This document shows positions 1 to 5,217 of a DNA stretch of 5,217 bases, in pieces. Location: the NCBI GenBank assembly GCA_947178565.1, contig CAMWYV010000108.1, positions 1 through 5,217 of the forward strand. Direction: 5' to 3'. Each line of letters opens with the position of its first letter. The stretch's first letter is position 1. The translations under genes were made by a program, and so were the position numbers. The notes below the pieces were generated by a model. That model did not search any database and was not told the DNA's origin. It saw nothing but the letters and a program-made list of their open reading frames with translations. This stretch comes from an uncultured Porphyromonadaceae bacterium. Lineage in GTDB: Bacteria; Bacteroidota; Bacteroidia; Bacteroidales; Muribaculaceae.

Positions 1-33
1 GAGCTATGATACCTAATATCTCGTAACTCATTT

Positions 34-111
34 ATGAAAAGAATTAGTAACTTTGCAATGAAAAAAGTCACGGATGAGGCCCACAGCTTCCTCCTTTTAT
101 ATAATATATGA
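34..111 (+). other. possible 25-codon leader ORF overlapping the rimP start
   Basis: An ATG at 34 opens 25 codons ending in TGA at 109-111. This stop overlaps the rimP start as ATGA, the usual sign of translational coupling. A second in-frame ATG lies at 58. The peptide begins MKRISNFAMKK and ends FLLLYNI; I recognise no family. Against it, the promoter element at 48-55 lies inside the ORF and would start the RNA at about 60-63, downstream of both ATGs. It could only be translated from a transcript that begins further upstream. It is probably a chance ORF and is recorded because of the exact overlap. Confidence 0.15.
48..55 (+). promoter_or_regulatory. Bacteroidota-type promoter -7 element upstream of rimP
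   Basis: TAACTTTG is a perfect match to the TANNTTTG -7 element known for the main sigma factor of Bacteroidota. It would place the transcription start at about 60-63 and give a 5' untranslated region of roughly 45 nt before rimP. The partner -33 element (TTTG, about 19 nt upstream, near 25-28) is not recognisable; the bases there read AACT, so the assignment rests on the -7 box alone. No comparable element appears in the rimP-nusA, nusA-infB or infB-folK gaps, so this is the only promoter I can propose for the four genes. Confidence 0.6.
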
Positions 112-581
112 TAGACAAACAGAAACTTTATGCCACCGTGGAGCAGGCTATAGCAAACACGGATGCGTTTATTGTCGATGTCACGGTTACTCCTGACAAT
201 ATTGTGACGGTTGAGATTGACAGCCCTACCGGAGTGGATCTTGATGCCTGCGTGGACATAAACCGCAAGATTGAAGATGCTTTTGACCGCGATGTGGAGG
301 ACTACTCGCTTGAGGTTGGTTCCGCCGGACTTACCGCCCCTTTCAAGGTGCTCGGGCAATACCTCAAGAATATAGGAAATACGGTTGAGGTGCTCACGCG
401 CGACGGACGCAAATTGCGCGGAATCCTTAAGGCGGTTGAGCCGGACTGCTCGGCATTTACAATCACCATCGGTCGCAAGGTAAAGGAGCCGGGAGCCAAG
501 CGACCGGTTCTGAAGCAGGAGGACGAGACTATTGCCGTTGCTGATACCAAAGAAGTGAAATATTATATAGATTTTAAATAA
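108..581 (+). CDS. rimP: Ribosome maturation factor RimP
   Basis: RimP binds the free 30S subunit in the cytoplasm and assists its late maturation. The 157-residue length is normal for the family. The N-terminal alpha/beta domain spans about residues 8-78 and ends in the family signature region YSLEVGSAGLTAPFK (66-80), a variant of the proteobacterial YxLEVSSPGxDRPL. The C-terminal SH3-like domain follows (about 82-156), starting with a YLKNIGNTVEV strand and containing a basic hydrophilic stretch at 123-138 that probably forms a loop. The start is fixed: an in-frame TAA at 102-104 lies just upstream, so ATG 108 is the earliest possible. There is no Shine-Dalgarno sequence; the region before the start is A/T-rich, as expected in Bacteroidota. 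It is first in the block, and nusA follows after 21 nt. The rimP-nusA-infB order is itself strong support for the name. Confidence 0.96.
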   Translation: MIDKQKLYATVEQAIANTDAFIVDVTVTPDNIVTVEIDSPTGVDLDACVDINRKIEDAFDRDVEDYSLEVGSAGLTAPFKVLGQYLKNIGNTVEVLTRDGRKLRGILKAVEPDCSAFTITIGRKVKEPGAKRPVLKQEDETIAVADTKEVKYYIDFK

Positions 582-602
582 TTCAACACCCTACCTACCA
601 AA

Positions 603-1883
603 ATGGCTAAGAAAGAAGAGACACCGAATATGGTGGCGCATTTTAACGAGTTCAAGGAACTGAAGAACATTGACAAGACAACGATGATCAGCGTGCTCGA
701 AGAGTCGTTCCGCAATGTTCTTGCAAAGATGTTTGGCACAGATGAAAATCTTGACGTGATCATGAACCCCGACAAGGGTGATGTTCAGATATTCCAGAAT
801 CTTGAAGTTGTGCCCGACGGTGAAGTTACCGACCACAATCTCCAGATCAGCCTCTCGGATGCCCGTGCCGATCAGGATCCCGATGCAGAGATCGGTGACG
901 AGCACACCAGAGAAATTATCTTTGCCGACTTCGGGCGACGCGCGATTCTCAATCTCCGCCAGACCCTCCAGAGCAAGATTCTCGACCTACAGAAAGAAGC
1001 TATCTACAATAAATTTTCTGAACTTCAGGGCGAAATCGTAACCGGCGAAGTGTATCAGACATGGAGCCGCGAGACACTCCTGCTTGACGATGACAAGATT
1101 GAACTTCTTCTTCCCAAGAGCGAGAGCATCCCCGGCGATTTCTTCCGTAAAGGTGAAACCGTACGTGCCGTGGTTGAAAATGTTGATAATAAAAACAACA
1201 ACCCAAAAATCACAGTTTCCCGCACAAGCGAAAACTTCCTCCGACGCCTTTTTGAACTGGAAGTGCCCGAAATCCATGACGGTCTCATCAACATTCGCGC
1301 CGTAGCCCGCATTCCGGGAGAAAGAGCCAAGATTGCTGTGGAAAGCTACGACGACCGCATAGACCCCGTGGGTGCATGCGTAGGTGTCAAAGGCAGCCGA
1401 ATACACGGCATCGTGCGTGAGCTCAGAAATGAAAATATCGACGTGATCAACTACACCTCAAATCCCACCCTCTTCATTCAGCGCGCCCTTAGCCCCGCGA
1501 AAGTGTCATCCATCCGCATTGACGAGGATGAGAAGAAAGCCGAGGTATTCCTCCGTCCGGAAGAAGTTTCTCTCGCTATCGGTAAAGGCGGTCTGAATAT
1601 TAAGCTCGCATCAATGCTCACCGGCTACGTCATCGATGTTTATCGCGACACAGAAGAGGCATTTGAGGAAGATATCTACCTTGACGAGTTCAAAGACGAA
1701 ATTGACTCTTGGGTTATCGATGCCCTCAAAAATCTCGGATTCGTTACCGCCAAGGCTGTGCTGAACGCTCCCCGCGAAATGCTCATTGAAAAAGCCGACC
1801 TTGAAGAGGCTACCGTTGACAACCTTCTTGATGTGCTCCGTGCCGAGTTTGAGGACGAGCCCGAAGAGGATGCCGCAGAATAA
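603..1883 (+). CDS. nusA: Transcription termination/antitermination factor NusA
   Basis: NusA binds RNA polymerase and nascent RNA and modulates pausing, termination and antitermination. Domains in order are the N-terminal RNA polymerase-binding domain (about 1-135), the S1 RNA-binding domain (about 142-207), KH1 with GVKGSRI at 261-267 inside the conserved DPVGACVG context (254-261), and KH2 with AIGKGGLNIKLAS at 325-337. After KH2 comes a helical segment (about 360-415) that looks like a single acidic AR-type/helix-hairpin-helix repeat, then a very acidic tail, EFEDEPEEDAAE (415-426). At 426 residues it is shorter than the E. coli protein (495, two AR repeats) and longer than forms that stop after KH2. 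The gene starts 21 nt after rimP with an A-rich CCAAAATGGC context and no Shine-Dalgarno sequence. No separate promoter is visible, so it is probably co-transcribed with rimP and infB. Confidence 0.97.
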   Translation: MAKKEETPNMVAHFNEFKELKNIDKTTMISVLEESFRNVLAKMFGTDENLDVIMNPDKGDVQIFQNLEVVPDGEVTDHNLQISLSDARADQDPDAEIGDEHTREIIFADFGRRAILNLRQTLQSKILDLQKEAIYNKFSELQGEIVTGEVYQTWSRETLLLDDDKIELLLPKSESIPGDFFRKGETVRAVVENVDNKNNNPKITVSRTSENFLRRLFELEVPEIHDGLINIRAVARIPGERAKIAVESYDDRIDPVGACVGVKGSRIHGIVRELRNENIDVINYTSNPTLFIQRALSPAKVSSIRIDEDEKKAEVFLRPEEVSLAIGKGGLNIKLASMLTGYVIDVYRDTEEAFEEDIYLDEFKDEIDSWVIDALKNLGFVTAKAVLNAPREMLIEKADLEEATVDNLLDVLRAEFEDEPEEDAAE

Positions 1884-1932
1884 ATGAGAATAATCACACG
1901 CAATTACATAGAATTTCATTAAACAATCATAC

Positions 1933-4782
1933 ATGCCGAGAACCAAGATTAGTAAAGCAGCAATAGATCTCAATGTGGCAGTACCGACTATTATCGAGTT
2001 TCTGCGCAAAAAAGGTATCACAGTCGATGACAGCCCCAACGCCCGCATCGATGAGGATGTATATGAAATACTCGTCAAGGAGTATAAACCGGACCGCGCC
2101 CTCAAGTCCAAGAGCGAGCAGATGTCGGTGGATCGTCAGGCTGCTAAGACCAAACCCGCACCGCGTCCCGAAGAAATTAAACTGGAGCCGGAACCTGCGC
2201 GCGGACCGAAGGTACTCGGTAAAATCGATTTGTCAAGCGGGAAGCAGGTGGCTGATACGCCTAAGGCTCCAGAGCAACCTAAAGCTACGGTGAAAAAAGA
2301 GCCGGTAAAGGAAGCTCATGTCCAGGAAACGCCCAAGCCGGTCGCTGAAAAGCCCGTCGAGCCGGCAAAAGAGGCTCCTGCGCATAAGCCGGCAACTGAG
2401 ACGAAACCCGCCCCCGCTCCTAAGGAGGAAATCTCCAAGGCTGAGAAAACCCGTCCCAAGCCCCAGCCGGTGAAAGAAGCGCCCGCACCTAAGGTGGCTC
2501 CTGCGCCCGCTCAAAAGGCGGAAACTTCTCAGGACACCGAGAAAGAACCGGAGGTTTTCACACTCGGCACACCCAAGGTAGGACCGCAGATCAACGTTAT
2601 CGGCAAGATTGACCTTTCAACAATCAACCAGTCAACCCGCCCCAAGAAAAAAGGTAAGGAAGAGAGACGCGCCGCTGCAAAAGCAGCTGCACCCGGTGCT
2701 CCCGCAGCCGACAAGAAGAAGCGTAAGCGCATAGGAGGAAAGGAGAAAATTGATATTGAAAATCCAGGGCAGCACATGCAGCCGCAGGGAAGAAACGACA
2801 GTAAGTCACGCGATGACCGCAGGGGTAACCGTGGCGGTAATCGCGACAAAGCCCGTCATCAGCAGCACGTTGAAGTCAGCGAGGAAGATGTGCAGAAGCA
2901 GGTTAAGGAAACTCTTGCGCGGCTCACCAGTAAGGACAAAGGTCAGAAGAAGGGTGTGAAATGGCGTAAGGAAAAGCGCGAGGCGGTGGCAAACCGTGAG
3001 CGCGAGGCTCAGGAACTTGAAGCGGCTGAAAGCAAGGTGCTCAAGCTCACCGAGTTCGTTACTGCAAACGACCTTGCCTCAATGATGAACGTACCTATCA
3101 ACAACGTCATTGCCACTTGTATGAATCTCGGCGTGATGGTAAGCATCAACCAGCGACTTGATGCAGAGACTATCAATATCGTTGCTGAGGAATTCGGATT
3201 CCAGACCGAATATGTCAGCGCCGAGGTTGTCGAGGCGATCACTCAGGAGGAGGACGATGAATCACAGCTCATGGAGCGTCCGCCGATTGTCACAGTAATG
3301 GGTCATGTTGACCACGGTAAGACATCGCTGCTTGACTATATCCGAAATGCGAACGTTATCGCTGGTGAGGCTGGCGGTATCACACAGCACATCGGTGCAT
3401 ATAATGTGAAGCTGGCGGACGGTCGTCACATCACATTCCTTGATACCCCCGGTCACGAAGCGTTCACCGCCATGCGTGCGCGCGGTGCGAAGGTCACAGA
3501 CCTCTGTATCATCATCGTTGCCGCCGACGATAATGTAATGCCCCAGACAGTCGAGGCTATCAATCATGCTTCCGCTGCAGGGGTGCCTATCGTATTTGCC
3601 ATCAACAAAATTGATAAACCCGCTGCTAACCCCGACAAGGTTAAGGAAGAGCTTGCTAATATGAACTACCTCGTTGAGGAATGGGGCGGTAAATATCAGA
3701 GCCAGGACATATCCGCAAAGAAAGGCACCGGAGTTGAGGAACTTATGGAAAAAGTTCTTCTTGAAGCTGAAATGCTTGAGCTGAAAGCGAATCCCGATAG
3801 AAATGCTACAGGATCCATTATAGAATCATCTCTTGACAAAGGTAGGGGATATATCGCCACGGTTCTTGTGCAGAACGGCACTCTACGTGTCGGTGATACA
3901 ATTCTCGCAGGTACCCACTACGGCAAAGTGAAGGCTATGTTCAATGAGCGTAACCAGCGAATCAAATCTGCCGGACCGGCTGAGCCCGCCCTGATTCTCG
4001 GTCTGAATGGAGCTCCGACGGCAGGTGATACTTTCAATGTGATGGAAACCGAGCAGGAAGCGCGTGAAATCGCCACCAAGCGTGAGCAGCTCCAGCGTGA
4101 ACTCGGACTCCGTACCAAGAAAATGATTACGCTCGACGATATCGGTCGTCGCCGTGCTATCGGCAACTTCCAGGAGCTCAATATCATCGTAAAGGGTGAC
4201 GTGGACGGCTCTATCGAAGCACTCTCTGATGCACTCATCAAGCTCTCTACACCTGAAATTCAGGTTAATGTGTTGCACAAAGCTGTCGGAGCCATCTCCG
4301 AGAGCGATGTCACCCTCGCCGCCGCTTCCGATGCCATCATCATCGGCTTCCAGGTGCGTCCTTCTCAGGCTGCACGCAGGGCTGCTGAGAAAGAAGGTGT
4401 TGAAATCCGACTCTATTCCGTCATCTATCAGGCAATCGAGGAGGTTAAGGACGCTATGGAAGGTATGCTTGCACCAGAAATCAAGGAAGAGGTTACCGGT
4501 ACCGCAGAAGTCCTTCAGGCATACCACATCTCGAAGGTCGGAACCATTGCCGGATGTATCGTGCGCGAAGGTCGCATCAAGCGCTCGTGCAAGGTCCGTC
4601 TCCTGCGCGACAACATTGTCATCTACACCGGAGAGCTCGGTTCCCTCAAGCGATTTAAGGATGATGTCAAGGAAGTTGTGTCAGGCTACGACTGCGGTAT
4701 GTCTATTGCCGGATACAATGATATCAAGGAAGGCGACTTTATTGAGGCATACGAAGAAGTCGAAGTTAAGAAAACACTCTGA
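1933..4782 (+). CDS. infB: Translation initiation factor IF-2
   Basis: IF-2 is the GTPase that brings fMet-tRNA to the 30S subunit and promotes 50S joining. The protein has 949 residues. An N-terminal IF2N helical domain (about 1-52, [17 protein letters not shown]) is followed by a long Pro/Lys/Glu/Ala-rich linker (about 66-200), a very basic region (KKKRKR at 261-266, Arg/Gly-rich at 296-308), and a charged helix (about 315-368). A second IF2N domain (about 370-428) and an acidic spacer (430-445) precede the GTPase domain. GTPase motifs are intact: G1 GHVDHGKT (457-464), switch [11 protein letters not shown] (481-490), G3 DTPGHEAF (504-511), G4 NKID (558-561) and G5 SAK (594-596). Domains II, III and the fMet-tRNA-binding domain IV fill the rest to KVGTIAGC (868-875) and beyond. 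The start is 49 nt after nusA, with no Shine-Dalgarno sequence; the first residues fit the IF2N domain well. It ends in tandem in-frame stops, TGA TAA (4780-4785). Confidence 0.98.
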   Translation: MPRTKISKAAIDLNVAVPTIIEFLRKKGITVDDSPNARIDEDVYEILVKEYKPDRALKSKSEQMSVDRQAAKTKPAPRPEEIKLEPEPARGPKVLGKIDLSSGKQVADTPKAPEQPKATVKKEPVKEAHVQETPKPVAEKPVEPAKEAPAHKPATETKPAPAPKEEISKAEKTRPKPQPVKEAPAPKVAPAPAQKAETSQDTEKEPEVFTLGTPKVGPQINVIGKIDLSTINQSTRPKKKGKEERRAAAKAAAPGAPAADKKKRKRIGGKEKIDIENPGQHMQPQGRNDSKSRDDRRGNRGGNRDKARHQQHVEVSEEDVQKQVKETLARLTSKDKGQKKGVKWRKEKREAVANREREAQELEAAESKVLKLTEFVTANDLASMMNVPINNVIATCMNLGVMVSINQRLDAETINIVAEEFGFQTEYVSAEVVEAITQEEDDESQLMERPPIVTVMGHVDHGKTSLLDYIRNANVIAGEAGGITQHIGAYNVKLADGRHITFLDTPGHEAFTAMRARGAKVTDLCIIIVAADDNVMPQTVEAINHASAAGVPIVFAINKIDKPAANPDKVKEELANMNYLVEEWGGKYQSQDISAKKGTGVEELMEKVLLEAEMLELKANPDRNATGSIIESSLDKGRGYIATVLVQNGTLRVGDTILAGTHYGKVKAMFNERNQRIKSAGPAEPALILGLNGAPTAGDTFNVMETEQEAREIATKREQLQRELGLRTKKMITLDDIGRRRAIGNFQELNIIVKGDVDGSIEALSDALIKLSTPEIQVNVLHKAVGAISESDVTLAAASDAIIIGFQVRPSQAARRAAEKEGVEIRLYSVIYQAIEEVKDAMEGMLAPEIKEEVTGTAEVLQAYHISKVGTIAGCIVREGRIKRSCKVRLLRDNIVIYTGELGSLKRFKDDVKEVVSGYDCGMSIAGYNDIKEGDFIEAYEEVEVKKTL
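2266..2523 (+). repeat. low-complexity Pro/Lys/Ala/Glu linker of InfB with degenerate KEAPAPK units
   Basis: Codons 112-197 of infB encode a low-complexity linker built from loose repeats: VKEAHV (125-130), AKEAPA (145-150), [10 protein letters not shown] (157-166) and [11 protein letters not shown] (180-190). The codons differ between copies, so this is compositional repetition in the protein and not a recent DNA tandem duplication. It probably forms an extended flexible tether between the N-terminal IF2N domain and the basic region. Such linkers vary widely in length between related species. Confidence 0.5.
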
Positions 4783-4785
4783 TAA

Positions 4786-5217
4786 ATGCATACCGCCTAT
4801 ATAAATATAGGCTCCAATCTCGGCGACCGCCATGGCAATATTGCCGCGGCGGTCGCTGCCGTCAGGAGTCGTATAAATCCCGTTGTGCGTCTATCCGACC
4901 CTGTGGAATCTACCCCCTGGGGATATGACTCGCCAAACGGATATATTAATATAGGTGTGGCATTTGACACCCCACTCAATCCCAATATCCTCCTCGACAC
5001 ATTGCTTGACATAGAAAAAAATATCTCCCCGCTATCTCACCGCACCCACGCCGGTGAATATGCCGACCGCATTATTGACATTGACCTCATCGCGATAGAT
5101 GATATGGTAATGGATACACCCACCCTCACGCTCCCTCATCCACGCATGCACCTCCGACCCTTTGTCCTCATCCCCATGCGCCAGCTCGCCCCGGCATGGA
5201 TTCACCCCCGTCTCCAC
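4786..5217 (+). CDS. folK: HPPK, 6-hydroxymethyl-7,8-dihydropterin pyrophosphokinase (3' end cut by window)
   Basis: The reading frame opens at ATG 4786 and is still open at the last base: 144 residues, against a usual family length of about 150-170, so only a short C-terminal piece is missing. HPPK transfers pyrophosphate from ATP to 6-hydroxymethyl-7,8-dihydropterin in cytoplasmic folate synthesis. Visible signatures are INIGSNLGDR (6-15), ESTPWG (41-46), YIN with Asn55, Glu77, then YADRIIDIDLIAID (92-105), and LPHPRMHLRPF (116-126). By alignment to the E. coli enzyme, Asp98 and Asp100 match the Mg-binding Asp95/Asp97, Arg95 matches Arg92, His118 matches His115 and Arg124 matches Arg121. 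The E. coli Trp89 position is Tyr92 here. The gene starts 3 nt after the infB stop and in the same frame, with two stops between them, so co-transcription and coupled translation with infB are likely. No Shine-Dalgarno sequence is visible. A strong hairpin lies within codons 12-25. Confidence 0.92.
   Translation, partial: MHTAYINIGSNLGDRHGNIAAAVAAVRSRINPVVRLSDPVESTPWGYDSPNGYINIGVAFDTPLNPNILLDTLLDIEKNISPLSHRTHAGEYADRIIDIDLIAIDDMVMDTPTLTLPHPRMHLRPFVLIPMRQLAPAWIHPRLH
4821..4858 (+). other. strong inverted repeat/hairpin at the 5' end of folK
   Basis: GCGACCGCC (4823-4831) is perfectly complementary to GGCGGTCGC (4848-4856). The stem extends outward by a G-U pair (4822/4857) and a C-G pair (4821/4858), giving 11 pairs. 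The loop region contains a 12-base perfect palindrome, GGCAATATTGCC (4834-4845), which can stack on the outer stem after one A-C mismatch and a U-G wobble. There is no T-run on either side, so it is not an intrinsic terminator. It sits about 35 nt inside folK and could slow ribosomes, mark an RNA processing site, or be a by-product of Ala/Arg/Gly-rich codons. Confidence 0.5.

Noticed and set aside
987..1406. 139-codon ORF on the - strand inside nusA, and similar - strand ORFs elsewhere, including 214 codons at 3883-4527 and 166 codons at 1611-2111
   Set aside because: They lie entirely or almost entirely opposite well-identified genes, have compositions expected from antisense of coding DNA (Ser/Arg- or Cys/His-rich), and show no recognisable domain.
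1884..1922. 12-codon ORF ([12 protein letters not shown]) starting immediately after the nusA stop and ending 10 nt before infB
   Set aside because: It is too short to test and has no ribosome-binding signal. It is probably chance in an A/T-rich gap, although the TAA-ATG junction could allow re-initiation.
2421..2428. TAAGGAGG inside infB, a strong Shine-Dalgarno-like sequence
   Set aside because: No suitable start codon follows at normal distance; it encodes KEE in the charged linker.
3245..3273. Possible internal start giving a short IF-2: AGGAGGAGG at 3245-3253 and in-frame ATG at 3271 (Met447) just before the G1 motif
   Set aside because: The spacing is too long for a Shine-Dalgarno start, the purines encode the Glu-rich spacer, and this phylum makes little use of such sites.
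4196..4804. 202-codon + strand ORF overlapping the end of infB
   Set aside because: It is an out-of-frame shadow of InfB domains III-IV, rich in Ser/Arg/Leu, and it runs into the start of folK. No family is recognisable.
4821..4858. Hairpin in folK as a rho-independent terminator for the rimP-nusA-infB transcript
   Set aside because: No T-run follows on either strand, and it lies inside an intact reading frame.
5032..5217. - strand ORFs opposite folK (5032-5217 and 4797-5012)
   Set aside because: The + strand frame here gives a clear HPPK with all main catalytic residues, so the - strand frames are shadows.

Overview
The window carries a conserved bacterial housekeeping block on the + strand, in the order rimP - nusA - infB - folK (folK cut by the right edge). 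I see no mobile element, CRISPR array, tRNA or rRNA, and no credible gene on the - strand. The likely source is a member of the Bacteroidota, order Bacteroidales. A gut family of moderate GC such as Muribaculaceae would fit, but the family level is only a guess. The grounds are a perfect TANNTTTG-type promoter element (TAACTTTG, 48-55), no Shine-Dalgarno sequence before any gene with A/T-rich start regions instead, a long two-IF2N-domain InfB, and Bacteroidota-style variants in RimP and FolK.

Layout: 1-107 is a short leader with the promoter and a roughly 45-nt 5' untranslated region. rimP (108-581) encodes the 30S maturation factor. nusA (603-1883) encodes a transcription elongation/termination factor. 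infB (1933-4782) encodes translation initiation factor IF-2. folK (4786 to the window end) encodes HPPK of folate synthesis and lacks only its C-terminal end. Gaps between genes are 21, 49 and 3 nt. No terminator or second promoter is visible in them, so one transcript from the promoter near position 50 is the simplest reading.

Function: the first three genes couple transcription and translation. RimP helps assemble the small subunit, NusA acts on RNA polymerase and nascent RNA, and IF-2 places initiator tRNA on the ribosome. FolK makes a folate precursor. Folate supplies the formyl donor for the fMet-tRNA that IF-2 binds, so the adjacency makes metabolic sense, although that link is inference.

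I do not see a previously undescribed system. The points most worth a second look are a strong hairpin just inside folK (4821-4858), the position of folK directly behind infB, a small leader ORF with an ATGA overlap into rimP, and a duplicated GKIDLS motif in the InfB linker.
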